DNA of 64,000 bases, taken from Sporisorium sorghi. Taxonomy: Eukaryota > Basidiomycota > Ustilaginomycetes > Ustilaginales > Ustilaginaceae. A program made the position numbers and the translations under genes. The notes under the pieces were generated by a model, which saw only the letters and a program-made list of their open reading frames with translations, searched no databases and had not been told where the DNA came from. This document shows positions 1-8,005 of the stretch, in pieces; within the stretch, counting starts at the first letter, position 1, and the number at the start of each line of letters is the position of its first letter. Where the stretch lies: the NCBI GenBank assembly GCA_023212695.1, contig JALCCG010000081.1, positions 1 through 64,000 of the forward strand, written 5' to 3'.

Positions 1-21
1 CAGGATCAAACTCTCCAAAAA
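1..21 (-). rRNA. rrs: 16S ribosomal RNA, 5' end only
   Basis: The reverse complement of bases 4-14 reads AGAGTTTGATC, the conserved start region of bacterial 16S rRNA (the universal 27F primer site). Counting back as in E. coli numbering puts the mature 5' end near base 21. Only about 21 nt are inside the window; the gene continues to the left. Leader, boxA and two promoters lie just upstream. Confidence 0.93.
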
Positions 22-49
22 GGTTTGACTTGCTCATTTAGAAACTGAC

Positions 50-130
50 GAGAATTTGTTCAATTCTCTATTTCAACATTCCACCGAAGTGGTCCGTTTT
101 ACTCACTCGTTGTTCAGTTTTCAAAGATCA
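50..130 (-). promoter_or_regulatory. rRNA leader with boxA-like antitermination site and processing hairpin
   Basis: On the minus strand bases 130-116 read TGATCTTTGAAAACT, which matches the boxA-type antitermination motif of Bacillus rRNA leaders. Closer to the 16S start, GAGAATT and AATTCTC (about 50-68) form a short hairpin, probably part of the pre-16S processing stalk. Assignment is by motif and position. Confidence 0.7.
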
Positions 131-176
131 ATCTGTGTTTCTTTTTCGTCATCCGCATCTCAGCGGCGACTTTTAT

Positions 177-206
177 AATGTATCACACTTCCTATCAACT
201 TTGCAA
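177..206 (-). promoter_or_regulatory. rrn promoter P2 (sigma-A type)
   Basis: Reading leftward, a -35 box TTGCAA (206-201) is followed after 18 bp by TACATT (182-177), itself continuing into a TATAAA-like stretch. An A/T-rich tract lies directly upstream (about 207-240), like the UP elements of strong rRNA promoters. Transcription should begin near base 170, giving a leader of about 150 nt before 16S. Confidence 0.6.
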
Positions 207-297
207 GCACTTTTTTTAAAAAAAGTTTTTTGAAGTTTGTTTTGAAGTTTGATGGCCGCCGGTTGGCGGCATCACCTTCGAAAAGGAAGCGAAAATT

Positions 298-327
298 AAT
301 TTACCATATACTGAGCTGTTTAGTCAA
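298..327 (-). promoter_or_regulatory. Candidate rrn promoter P1
   Basis: TTGACT (327-322) and TAAATT (303-298) are separated by 18 bp on the minus strand. The site lies about 120 bp upstream of the P2 candidate, matching the tandem P1-P2 arrangement of Bacillus rrn operons. A GC-rich hairpin (about 250-273, GCCGCC/GGCGGC arms) sits between the two and may instead end the gene at 343-573. Confidence 0.45.
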
Positions 328-342
328 CACTTTTTCTCAATA

Positions 343-573
343 TTAATGTTTGATTTGCGGAAACTTCCCGTTACGTGCATATTTGGAGAGTTCTTTCTGT
401 GGGGCGAATCGGGCATACATGCGGAATACCGTTTTATATCGGTTAGCGATGGCTTGCCTGATGTTGTGGTCCAATCGTTGGTCGCTCAAATCCAGCAGCA
501 TTTCATCCAGTTCTTTTCGCAGTACGTAATCAAGCTCTTTGCACTCTTTTTCGTTGAATAGCATTCCCAGCAT
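343..573 (-). CDS. Small conserved hypothetical protein
   Basis: A 76-residue, charged, probably cytoplasmic and helical protein with no signal peptide or membrane segment. The start is well supported: AAGGAGGTC lies 7 nt before the ATG at 573. I cannot assign a function. The N-terminal half is acidic (the NEKECKELDYVLRKELDEML stretch) and the C-terminal half basic and aromatic. It sits alone between the rrn promoter region and the spoIIM-like gene and reads toward the rRNA operon. A good ribosome binding site and an uninterrupted frame make it likely to be real. Confidence 0.7.
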   Translation of the reverse strand: MLGMLFNEKECKELDYVLRKELDEMLLDLSDQRLDHNIRQAIANRYKTVFRMYARFAPQKELSKYARNGKFPQIKH

Positions 574-782
574 GATAGGACCTCCTTATATAGTTAGGTG
601 AACAAGTAACGTCTCACTCGGAATAAAGCTGCTCTTGCCTATGTAAAGGTGATTCACCGTTTGGGGCGGAATCTTTAAACCGAATATACGCTGTCTGCAC
701 CTGATGAACGTCTTTTGCTCACGCAGCTGATCTCTTCACTCTGTTAAGCTGCTTTATTAGGTATGCACACTTTCCGGGAAAA

Positions 783-1400
783 TTATGACATGAGCCACAA
801 CGTAATTGTACTTTCTATAATCGCAGCAGCAAGCAGCAACAGAACCACCCACAGAGATGCAGTACCTAGCTTGCGCCAAAAGCCGCGCCACTCCGCGCCT
901 ATCCCGCTTCTGCGTTCACTTCCTGCAAAGATGCCACCAAGACTTCTAAGCACCAGCCCGCCAAAAGCAAGACCGTATCCGCAAGCGATGACAATGACCG
1001 GTATCTCGATAATTCCATGCGGAAGCAGCCCTTTCACGATCAAATCAAACAAACTCTCTCCGCTGGCCTCCACTACTTTAAGTAAAAATCCAATAACCAT
1101 CCCATTGATGATCAGGAAGAAAAATGGAATAACACCCAGCAGCAGTCCCGAGAACATGACCAGCACGCTCTTAATGCTGTTGTTCAGAAAGATAAAAACA
1201 AAAAAGTTCCATTCCGGATTATCGGAAGCGCCCAGTTGCTGGCTGATCTCACCCAATCCTTGCAGCTGGCTTTTGAGGAATTGTTCGAATCCTTCCGAAC
1301 TCCATCCCGCCACAATTCCAGCTACAAATAAGACGGTCGATAGCAGCAGCGCCTTCCTGATTGATTTTAAGTCCTTAAGAAAAATGCTAAATCGTAACAT
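783..1400 (-). CDS. SpoIIM-like membrane protein (stage II sporulation protein M family)
   Basis: A 205-residue integral membrane protein of the SpoIIM/DUF95 family. Hydrophobic segments occur near residues 17-33, 65-85, 88-112, 120-150 and 185-203, separated by short loops; an acidic/Gly loop lies around residues 40-60. Family members include SpoIIM, which acts with SpoIID/SpoIIP in engulfment, but many are general membrane proteins, so a sporulation role is only suggested by the neighbouring pdaB. The start is set to ATG 1400 because AGGAGG lies 6 nt upstream; an in-frame TTG at 1406 touches the ribosome binding site. It is divergent from pdaB. Confidence 0.8.
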   Translation of the reverse strand: MLRFSIFLKDLKSIRKALLLSTVLFVAGIVAGWSSEGFEQFLKSQLQGLGEISQQLGASDNPEWNFFVFIFLNNSIKSVLVMFSGLLLGVIPFFFLIINGMVIGFLLKVVEASGESLFDLIVKGLLPHGIIEIPVIVIACGYGLAFGGLVLRSLGGIFAGSERRSGIGAEWRGFWRKLGTASLWVVLLLLAAAIIESTITLWLMS

Positions 1401-1494
1401 TCGCAACCTCCTAAATTGGTATAACTCACAAGTACGAGCATATGTTGAAAGTAAACAAGCTATTGCACACTGAAGGGAGAGGGGCGCACGTATT

Positions 1495-2298
1495 ATGAAT
1501 TCTTTTTATGTATTCAACGGCAGGAAGATTAAGCGGTTTTTCTTCGTTCTTGCCGCGGCCGTCTTTGCAATCGGCGTTATCTATGTGGAGAGCGATAACA
1601 TCTCGGTCTTCTCCGAGAACAACCCGTCAGCGATTTACAGCGTGTCTACGGACAAGAAACAAATTGCTTTAACCTTTGACATCAGTTGGGGTGAAAAACG
1701 CGCAGAACCCATTTTACAGGCCTTAAAAGACAATGGTGTTCAGAAAGCAACCTTCTTCCTGTCTGCACCATGGAGCAAAACACATCCCGATATTGTTAAT
1801 ACCATTAAGGAAAACGGATATGAAATCGGGAGTCACGGCTTCAAGCACGACAACTACAGCACCCTCACTGATGAGGAGATCCGCAAGCAGATTACCTCGG
1901 CACATACTATTTTAACCGCAATGACGGGACAAGAACCCAAATTAATACGAATGCCGAATGGAGATTTTGACAAGAGAGTTCTCAGCATCGCGCAAAGCCT
2001 GAACTATACGGTTATTCAATGGGATACGGATTCCAGAGACTGGAAGAACATCGGCGTAGATAAAATTGTGGAGCGCGTGACCTCCAAAGCACATCCGGGC
2101 GATATTGTGCTGATGCATGCCAGCGACTCCGTAAAGCAGACGCATGAGGCACTGCCTCTGATCATTAAAGAGCTCCGCAACCAGGGGTATGAATTCGTTA
2201 CAGTAACGGACTTGCTTCAACAAGGAAGCACCCAAGGCACGGAGGTTCGAGATCAGGCTTCATTGCAGAAGAGCATTGAAGATGCTGGCGGACTATAA
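1495..2298 (+). CDS. pdaB: Polysaccharide deacetylase family sporulation protein PdaB
   Basis: A 267-residue NodB-type carbohydrate esterase with an N-terminal signal anchor (about residues 13-30) and a catalytic domain from about 50 to 245. Visible motifs are TFDISWG (60-66, catalytic-base region with D62; the second metal Asp of the usual TFDDG is Ile here, as is typical of PdaB), SHGFKH (H114, H118), a MOTIF-3-like RMPNG around 152-156, WDTDSRDW (about 176) and a terminal IVLMH (H208). In Bacillus PdaB is made in the mother cell and is needed to keep spores stable late in sporulation. The locus (pdaB, kbaA, gerD, salA, cwlD) matches the Bacillus order. The last 40 residues are a variable tail. 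Confidence 0.93.
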   Translation: MNSFYVFNGRKIKRFFFVLAAAVFAIGVIYVESDNISVFSENNPSAIYSVSTDKKQIALTFDISWGEKRAEPILQALKDNGVQKATFFLSAPWSKTHPDIVNTIKENGYEIGSHGFKHDNYSTLTDEEIRKQITSAHTILTAMTGQEPKLIRMPNGDFDKRVLSIAQSLNYTVIQWDTDSRDWKNIGVDKIVERVTSKAHPGDIVLMHASDSVKQTHEALPLIIKELRNQGYEFVTVTDLLQQGSTQGTEVRDQASLQKSIEDAGGL

Positions 2299-2340
2299 GA
2301 TTAATGCTTGGTATCCCCCTGTAACCTCATATTGATTAAC

Positions 2341-2372
2341 AAAAAAAGAGCTATGGTATTAGCTCTTTTTTT
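2341..2372. terminator. Bidirectional terminator between pdaB and kbaA
   Basis: Arms AAAAAAGAGCT (2342-2352) and AGCTCTTTTTT (2361-2371) enclose an 8-nt loop, with A- and T-runs on both sides, so the hairpin can end transcription in both directions. The kbaA stop codon (2361-2359) is at the edge of the loop, so the end of the kbaA reading frame forms part of the stem. Confidence 0.85.
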
Positions 2373-2952
2373 CGTCTTGTGTAACTTTATGAAGCGTCAG
2401 AATCTGGTATGCATTACAGATCAGCAAGGGTACCACCATAAATATAGTCGCGTTGCTTACTCCGATCTGAAGTACCCCGATAATCTCAACAATGGAAATC
2501 GCCATCATAAAGAAGAGAGTTGGAATCCACGCATTAGCATTCGTGCTCTTCACTTTTAGATAAGCAACCATAACTGCGATAATCAGAATTGTGATTCCCA
2601 AAATCAAATCCTGCTGCAAGCTTGTTGAACCCCCGACGAAAGTACGGAAGAACATCAGCTCCAGTAATGCAAGAACAGCGAGCACAATCTGAATGTATTG
2701 CCAGGTCTTCCTGCGGAATATGCCTATCCCCATATAATTCAGAGTCAGGTATGCAAAAAAGCCCATCTGGGAATACACACTCACGAGCGCCCCAGAGCCT
2801 AACAAAATCAACGGGTATATTAATACATCGGCCCATCCTGTGAATTCGATCGCACCATTAAACAGCTGCAGTATCAGACCTACAATTAATGCAGCAACTG
2901 CTCCAACGAGCAGCGTTTTCAAAAATAATTTAGACCACTTTCGTAAGCTCAA
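2359..2952 (-). CDS. kbaA: KinB-signalling pathway activation protein KbaA
   Basis: A 197-residue membrane protein with about six hydrophobic segments (roughly residues 11-30, 40-60, 64-75, 84-100, 114-131, 142-185). In Bacillus KbaA is needed for full activity of the sensor kinase KinB, which feeds phosphate into the sporulation phosphorelay. The family is recognised from sequence flavour and from the position between pdaB and gerD. The start is a TTG at 2952, preceded by GGGGTGG with 7-nt spacing. It converges with pdaB at a shared terminator. Confidence 0.88.
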   Translation of the reverse strand: MSLRKWSKLFLKTLLVGAVAALIVGLILQLFNGAIEFTGWADVLIYPLILLGSGALVSVYSQMGFFAYLTLNYMGIGIFRRKTWQYIQIVLAVLALLELMFFRTFVGGSTSLQQDLILGITILIIAVMVAYLKVKSTNANAWIPTLFFMMAISIVEIIGVLQIGVSNATIFMVVPLLICNAYQILTLHKVTQDEKKS

Positions 2953-3112
2953 CTAACTTCCACCCCCACAGATCATTATTTTACCAACGTTCACAATAAA
3001 AAACCATTCTGAATCCGACATATTTCCGCAAAACCATCGCATACTATCCGTAGAACCGTAAGAAAACATGTATCGATGTACTTATACAGAAGACAAAAGG
3101 AGGACAACGGTA

Positions 3113-3823
3113 ATGAAGTGGCCGTTATTTCGTTTATGTTTTATCGTCTTCGTTGCTGCCATGGTGCTTACCGCTTGTGGTGCAGAACAAAGCTCGTCCC
3201 CGCAGCTTGGATATAAAGAAATCAAATCCATGGTGGTCGACATTCTGAAAACTGACGAAGGAAAAAAGGCAGTCGAAGAGGCGCTTGGCAGTGGATCTGG
3301 AGGTACCTCCAGCAGTGGGTCGATGGGAATGCGGATGATTTCCGCTCAATCGGGTGAACAGATTCGTACGGCTGTTAAGGATACACTAGTGTCGGACGAG
3401 TATAAAAAAGAAATCGAAAAGATTATGACCGACCCTAAATTTGCCGGTGATTTTGCCAAAGCGATCAATTCCGAAAGCAAACAGCTCCATATGCAGCTGA
3501 TTAAAGATCCAACGTATCAAAAGGCCATTCAGGATATGCTGAAATCGCCGGATGTCATGAAATCGTTTCTTGAACTGACCAATACGCCGGACTATCGCAA
3601 ACAGTCCATGACCGTAATGCAGGAAGCCATGCAAAATCCGCTCTTCCGTATGGAGGTTCTGGAGCTGCTCAAGTCGGTGGTGAAGGAAGAGCTTCAGCCT
3701 AAGGTAGAGAAGAAGAAACAGGGTGAAGGTCAAGCGCAGGGCGAGCAGGGCAGCGGTGGCGGAAGCGGTGAGAATGGCGGCGAAGGTGGAGAAGAGAGCG
3801 GTGAAAGCGGTGGCGGAGGTTAG
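3113..3823 (+). CDS. gerD: Spore germination lipoprotein GerD
   Basis: A 236-residue lipoprotein. The signal peptide ends in a lipobox LTAC with lipidated Cys22. The body (about 35-200) is helical and charged, matching the GerD family, which in Bacillus clusters nutrient germinant receptors into the germinosome in the spore inner membrane. The start is ATG 3113, with AGGAGG directly upstream; a longer frame from 3068 lacks a ribosome binding site and would spoil the signal peptide. The last 30 or so residues are almost only Gly, Glu, Gln and Ser, a low-complexity tail. Gene order salA-gerD-kbaA-pdaB is as in Bacillus. Confidence 0.93.
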   Translation: MKWPLFRLCFIVFVAAMVLTACGAEQSSSPQLGYKEIKSMVVDILKTDEGKKAVEEALGSGSGGTSSSGSMGMRMISAQSGEQIRTAVKDTLVSDEYKKEIEKIMTDPKFAGDFAKAINSESKQLHMQLIKDPTYQKAIQDMLKSPDVMKSFLELTNTPDYRKQSMTVMQEAMQNPLFRMEVLELLKSVVKEELQPKVEKKKQGEGQAQGEQGSGGGSGENGGEGGEESGESGGGG

Positions 3824-3835
3824 ACACATAGCTCT

Positions 3836-3875
3836 AAACAACAACAAGCTCCCTGTGTGGGAGCTTGTTGTTTAT
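3836..3875. terminator. Bidirectional terminator between gerD and salA
   Basis: A 14-bp perfect stem (CAACAAGCTCCC, 3842-3853, against GGGAGCTTGTTG, 3859-3870, extended by two A-T pairs) with a 5-nt loop and A- and T-rich flanks. It lies between the converging gerD and salA genes. Confidence 0.85.
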
Positions 3876-3888
3876 ATACATTAGTAAT

Positions 3889-4995
3889 TTAATTACGTTC
3901 GTTGTTGTCTTCAAGCTTGGACGTAATTCTTCTGGCTACTTCATCATAAATGACTGCGCTCACTGTTCCCGATTTATAAACGGATGGAGAGAAATCCGGC
4001 TCGGAAGGGTGATTGTCCGGTCCTCCTAACGGAAGCTGCGCGAGCAGTTCGGTATGAAGTGTCTCGGACAGCTTTCCGCCGCCACCACGGCCAAATACAT
4101 AATCCTTCTCCCCACCGTGCGCGCATACATAGTATGACATATTCTCCACAACACCCAGTATTTCATGATCGGTCTGCAATGCCATTGCACCTGCTCTGGC
4201 TGCAACAAAAGCGGCGGTTGCATGCGGAGTCGTTACGATAATCTCTTTACTCTGTGGAATCATCTGATGCACATCAAGAGCGACATCACCTGTGCCTGGA
4301 GGGAGATCCAGCAGCATGTAATCCAATTCGCCCCACGCGACATCACTGAAGAACTGACGAAGCATTTTGCCAAGCATCGGTCCACGCCAAATCACAGGAC
4401 TATTCTCGCGGATGAAGAAACCCATCGACATGACTTTGACACCAAAACGCTCAACCGGAATAATCACGCCGTCTTCGGTCACGGTTGGCCCTTCTTCAAT
4501 CCCCATCATGTCTGGCACGCTGAACCCATAAATATCAGCATCAATCAATCCTACCTTCTTGCCTTGACGAGCCAAGGCAGCAGCCAAATTCACAGTAACG
4601 GTGGATTTGCCTACCCCGCCTTTACCGCTGGCTACCGCAATAAAATGGATCCCTGACTGCTCGCTCAGGAGAGTGTTATCCTCCATGCCGGCAGCATGTC
4701 CCTTCGTCAACTTGTCCTCATTGCTTGGCTCTTTAGCACGCGCAGGTCCACCTGCATTACTGTCAAGAGGGCGCATTCGGATATGAATATCTTCCGCCCC
4801 CATGGCTTCAAGGATTTCTCGGATCTGCGCTTCCAGGGAAGCGCGTACATCTTCGCTGCTGTAAATCACAGATAACCGCACCGTGCTTTCCTTTACAACA
4901 ATATCACGAATACGCTGGAGCTCCATCAAGCTCTTCCCAGTTTCGGGATCACGTAAAGGCTGGAGTATCTCCTGTACCGTTTCTCTAGTCAGCAT
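3889..4995 (-). CDS. salA: Mrp/NBP35-family P-loop ATPase (SalA/ApbC type)
   Basis: A 368-residue protein with an N-terminal MIP18/DUF59 domain (about 1-75), a linker, and a MinD-like P-loop ATPase with deviant Walker A GKGGVGKST (124-132). Relatives act as iron-sulfur cluster carriers; in B. subtilis the orthologue SalA also influences the ScoC regulon. The CxxC pair that holds the bridging cluster in many Mrp proteins is not visible: the expected site (YYVCAHGGEKDY) has one Cys only, as seen in Bacillus-type members. Start ATG 4995 follows AGAGGTG. The neighbours gerD and cwlD match the Bacillus locus. Confidence 0.9.
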   Translation of the reverse strand: MLTRETVQEILQPLRDPETGKSLMELQRIRDIVVKESTVRLSVIYSSEDVRASLEAQIREILEAMGAEDIHIRMRPLDSNAGGPARAKEPSNEDKLTKGHAAGMEDNTLLSEQSGIHFIAVASGKGGVGKSTVTVNLAAALARQGKKVGLIDADIYGFSVPDMMGIEEGPTVTEDGVIIPVERFGVKVMSMGFFIRENSPVIWRGPMLGKMLRQFFSDVAWGELDYMLLDLPPGTGDVALDVHQMIPQSKEIIVTTPHATAAFVAARAGAMALQTDHEILGVVENMSYYVCAHGGEKDYVFGRGGGGKLSETLHTELLAQLPLGGPDNHPSEPDFSPSVYKSGTVSAVIYDEVARRITSKLEDNNERN

Positions 4996-5057
4996 ATAAG
5001 CACCTCTGCTCTATGTAATGGAATAGACAATGTTTCAATATCGCGTCTATTATACCA

Positions 5058-5831
5058 TTACTCTGCAGCTTGTGACGACTCGCTGATGGAATCGCCGGAG
5101 GAATAACGCAAAATTCCTTTGTAGACGGAAGCTGCGACCATTCTCTGATATTTCTCATCCCTGAGCAGTTCGGATTCCTGTGGATGGGACAAGAAACCTA
5201 CCTCCACCAGCGCAGACGGCATGCGCAGAGCTTGCAGCAAAAATATTTTATCGTCCGTTTTTGCCAGACGCTGCGTGTTCTCCAGATTGTTCCTGATCTC
5301 ATCCTGGATTAATTCAGCCAGCTTTTTGCTGTCCCCATTATTCGGAGGAAAAAACGTCTGTGCCCCTCTCCAGCGATTGGACGGAATGCTGTTCAGATGC
5401 ATGCTGATAAACATATCCGCCTTTCTGTCTTCAATCTTCCGCACACGCTGCTTGAGATCCTCTGTTTTCCGTTTGGAATACCCCTTCGTGCTTTCTGCAG
5501 CGAGGTCGTAGTCTCCTTCTCTTGTCAGGATGACAAGAGCTCCGGCTTGCTGCAAGTAATCACGTAAATAGAGGGTTATGGCCAAGTTCACATCCTTCTC
5601 GATGACACCCTGCCGGCTTACCGCCCCTCCATCAGGCCCACCATGTCCTGCATCGAGTGCGATGACTTTGCCGGAAAGCGGCAAACTCCAGGTATTGGAC
5701 GTTTTGGCAGTTGGGATTTCGTACGTCACCACGATAATGAGCAGTGCCAGCAGCGCAATCCCTATTATGGTTTGCTTGATTCTCTTCAACGATATCCACA
5801 CCGTAACCTTGTCCGATCTCCGCCTGGACAT
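5058..5831 (-). CDS. cwlD: Germination-specific N-acetylmuramoyl-L-alanine amidase CwlD
   Basis: A 257-residue Amidase_3 family enzyme with one membrane anchor (about residues 20-37). Visible active-site residues are H63 (in LDAGHGGPDGG), E79, H145 (SMHLNS) and the catalytic E210 (VEVGFLSH). CwlD removes peptide side chains from muramic acid in the forespore so that muramic-delta-lactam can form in spore cortex, a requirement for germination. The start is ATG 5831 with GAGGTGG 7 nt upstream; a longer frame to 6053 runs into sat and has no ribosome binding site. The ribosome binding site is buried in a strong hairpin (5839-5886). Confidence 0.92.
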   Translation of the reverse strand: MSRRRSDKVTVWISLKRIKQTIIGIALLALLIIVVTYEIPTAKTSNTWSLPLSGKVIALDAGHGGPDGGAVSRQGVIEKDVNLAITLYLRDYLQQAGALVILTREGDYDLAAESTKGYSKRKTEDLKQRVRKIEDRKADMFISMHLNSIPSNRWRGAQTFFPPNNGDSKKLAELIQDEIRNNLENTQRLAKTDDKIFLLQALRMPSALVEVGFLSHPQESELLRDEKYQRMVAASVYKGILRYSSGDSISESSQAAE

Positions 5832-5834
5832 AAC

Positions 5835-5886
5835 AAAACCACCTCGTCCCATGAGTTGTTCTACTCCATCATATGGGACAAGGTGG
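5835..5886 (-). terminator. Terminator-like hairpin after sat that contains the cwlD ribosome binding site
   Basis: On the minus strand CCACCTTGTCCCAT (5886-5873) pairs along 14 bp, one of them a G-U wobble, with ATGGGACGAGGTGG (5852-5839); the loop is 20 nt. The stem is followed by TTTTGTT and then the cwlD ATG. It can act as a terminator for cysH-sat, and it also holds the only good cwlD ribosome binding site (GAGGTGG) in a stem. Confidence 0.65.
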
Positions 5887-5902
5887 CTATTTATACCTTC
5901 TG

Positions 5903-7072
5903 TTATACCGTGATCTGTTCTTTCATACCCTCTATCAGCACTTGAGCAACTTCCGGACGTGTGAATTCCGGCGGCGGACAGAGACCTTCCCGGAGCAAAC
6001 CACGCACCTTGGTTCCGGACAAGGTCAGATGGTTCTCTTTTGGATGCGGGCATGTTTTGCTTGAGGCCATGTTTCCACAGGTTGTGCAGAAGAAGCTGTG
6101 TTCGAAGAAAAGAGGTGTAATATCAAGCTCTTCCTCCGTGAAGTTTCTGAAAATTTCCTGCGCTTCATAGGTACCGTAATAATCGCCAACCCCCGCGTGA
6201 TCCCGGCCGACGATAAAGTGGGTACATCCATAGTTTTTCCGAACGATCGCATGAAAAATAGCTTCTCTAGGGCCTGCGTAACGCATCGCAGCCGGGAATA
6301 CACCCAGAAAGGTACGATCCTCAGGATAGTAATTCTCCAGCAATGTCAGATAACTCTTCATCCGTACATTAGCAGGGACATCGTCTGATTTGGTTTCCCC
6401 CACAAGCGGGTTTAAAAAAAGTGCATCCACAATTTCCATTGCACTCTTCTGGATGTACTCATGTGCACGATGAACCGGGTTACGTGTTTGAAAACCGACA
6501 ACCGTATTCCAGCCCTTGGCTCTGAATTGTTCACGGGTTTCTGCCGGATCAAAATAAAACTCCCCAAACCTTGCCGGCTGCGGGCGGTTCAAAACTTGAA
6601 TGGGGCCTCCTACGTAGATTGCAGATCGTTCAAAAAGTTTCTTTACACCAGGGTGCTCCGGATCGTCTGTCTTAAATACTTGAACAGCCTCGACTTGCTG
6701 ATCTACCTGATAGATGCTCTCTACATCGATAACGCCGTAGATCACACCGTCCTCTTCTCCTACCAGCGCAGCTTTCTCGCCTACAACAAGGCTAGCCGCT
6801 GTATCCTCATCAACAGCCAGTGTGACTGGAATGCTCCACACCGTGCCATTAGATAAACGCATCGTGGATATGACTGACTTATAGTCCAACTCGTTAAGAA
6901 ACCCTTGCAATGGCGAAAATGCCCCGACTCCAATGAGATCCAGGTCCGATATGCTCCAGGCGTTAACAGATATCTTAGACAAAGTGTCTGCCTGCTTCAA
7001 TATAACGTCACGCTCTTCTCCGTGGGCTACCCGCTGTACCAGCGTACCGCCATGAGGGAGTATGGCTGTCAT
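5903..7072 (-). CDS. sat: Sulfate adenylyltransferase (ATP sulfurylase)
   Basis: A 389-residue enzyme that makes adenylyl sulfate (APS) and pyrophosphate from ATP and sulfate, the first step of sulfate assimilation. The N-terminal PUA-like domain is followed by the catalytic domain with [10 protein letters not shown] (195-204, containing the HxxH motif) and GRDHAG. Near the C-terminus a CxxC...CxH cluster (in [15 protein letters not shown]) probably binds zinc, as in other bacterial homomeric Sat enzymes. Start ATG 7072 has GAGGAGG upstream. It follows cysH by about 50 bp and is probably co-transcribed. No APS kinase gene accompanies it here. Confidence 0.95.
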   Translation of the reverse strand: MTAILPHGGTLVQRVAHGEERDVILKQADTLSKISVNAWSISDLDLIGVGAFSPLQGFLNELDYKSVISTMRLSNGTVWSIPVTLAVDEDTAASLVVGEKAALVGEEDGVIYGVIDVESIYQVDQQVEAVQVFKTDDPEHPGVKKLFERSAIYVGGPIQVLNRPQPARFGEFYFDPAETREQFRAKGWNTVVGFQTRNPVHRAHEYIQKSAMEIVDALFLNPLVGETKSDDVPANVRMKSYLTLLENYYPEDRTFLGVFPAAMRYAGPREAIFHAIVRKNYGCTHFIVGRDHAGVGDYYGTYEAQEIFRNFTEEELDITPLFFEHSFFCTTCGNMASSKTCPHPKENHLTLSGTKVRGLLREGLCPPPEFTRPEVAQVLIEGMKEQITV

Positions 7073-7123
7073 GAATGATTCCTCCTCTGTTGCTATGAAT
7101 GAATTAACATCATTAATGGATTC

Positions 7124-7816
7124 TTATTTATGAAGTCCGCATTCCGTCTTCTCATGTCCTGACCAGCGTCCTGCACGCGGATCTTCCCCAGGAAAGACCT
7201 GCCGAGTGCAATACTCACAGCCAATGCTCGGATAATTCTGATCATGAAGCGGATTGTAGATAATATCGTTAGCACGGATATAATTCCACACGTCTTCACT
7301 TGTCCAAGCTGCAATGGGATTGAATTTGACCAAACCAAACTTCGTATCGTATTCGATCTTCTTCGAATTGGCACGAGTCGGAGCTTGATCCCTGCGGATT
7401 CCTGTAATCCACGCTTCATACTGGGACAGAATCCGAGTGAGCGGCTCTACCTTACGAATGTTACAGCACTCGTTCGGGCTAACCCTCCACAGTTCTTCCC
7501 CAAACTGAGCTGCCTGTTCTTCCGGCGTAATGAGAGGGGATACCTTTACAAAATCCAAGCTGTAGTGCTCTGCCATCCGGTCCCGAGTTTCATAGGTCTC
7601 CTTAAAATGAAAATCGGTATCCAGATAGAAAATATCTGTTGATGGGCTGATCTTCTGAATCATATCCACCAATACCACATCTTCTGCTCCAAAGCTGCAA
7701 GCGAACGTTATATTGGGAAATGTCTTGATCGCAAATGCTATGACTTCCTCAGCCGTTGCATGCTCAAGCTCTTCTGCCTGCACTCTGATTAAATCTTCTT
7801 TCTCCAGCAAATTCAT
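7124..7816 (-). CDS. cysH: Assimilatory adenylyl-sulfate reductase (CysH family)
   Basis: A 230-residue PAPS/APS reductase. Residues C117-C118 and C200/C203 form the CC...CxxC set that binds a [4Fe-4S] cluster, and the C-terminal ECGLH (C226) is the catalytic cysteine. The cluster motif is the mark of the APS-using (or dual) enzymes; with sat next door and no APS kinase in the window, APS is the likely substrate, reduced to sulfite with thioredoxin. The start is ATG 7816 with GGGGGAGG upstream; a longer frame to 7888 covers the -10 box. A sigma-A promoter lies just upstream, and the leader is too short (about 50 nt) to hold an S-box riboswitch. Confidence 0.93.
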   Translation of the reverse strand: MNLLEKEDLIRVQAEELEHATAEEVIAFAIKTFPNITFACSFGAEDVVLVDMIQKISPSTDIFYLDTDFHFKETYETRDRMAEHYSLDFVKVSPLITPEEQAAQFGEELWRVSPNECCNIRKVEPLTRILSQYEAWITGIRRDQAPTRANSKKIEYDTKFGLVKFNPIAAWTSEDVWNYIRANDIIYNPLHDQNYPSIGCEYCTRQVFPGEDPRAGRWSGHEKTECGLHK

Positions 7817-7876
7817 GATTATGCCTCCCCCGTTATTAATCCCGATAATCCTACTGAAATAATATGAATTAAATAC

Positions 7877-7904
7877 AGTATAAAACAATCCTAATAAATG
7901 TCAA
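7877..7904 (-). promoter_or_regulatory. cysH-sat promoter (sigma-A)
   Basis: A consensus TTGACA (7904-7899) and TATACT (7882-7877) are 16 bp apart on the minus strand, about 60 bp before the cysH start. The unusually good match suggests control by a repressor or attenuation-independent mechanism; no recognisable operator was identified with confidence. Confidence 0.75.
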
Positions 7905-7929
7905 CCATCAAATCGATACCTTTAAAAAC

Positions 7930-7961
7930 GAAAAAACCTTTCCTGCACTAGCAGGAAAGGT
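7930..7961 (-). terminator. Terminator of the marR-MFS unit
   Basis: A perfect 10-bp stem (GCAGGAAAGG against CCTTTCCTGC, 7937-7960) with loop ACTA, followed on the minus strand by a T-run. It ends transcription from the MFS gene before the cysH promoter. Confidence 0.85.
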
Positions 7962-8005
7962 CTTCATGTTACCCCAATTTCCAAACATTTTGACAAATAG
8001 CAAAC

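Noticed and set aside
2534..2836. A 100-codon minus-strand frame inside kbaA
   Set aside because: Out-of-frame shadow of kbaA without a ribosome binding site.
7817..7876. S-box (SAM) riboswitch before cysH
   Set aside because: Only about 60 nt lie between the -10 box and the start, too short for the fold.
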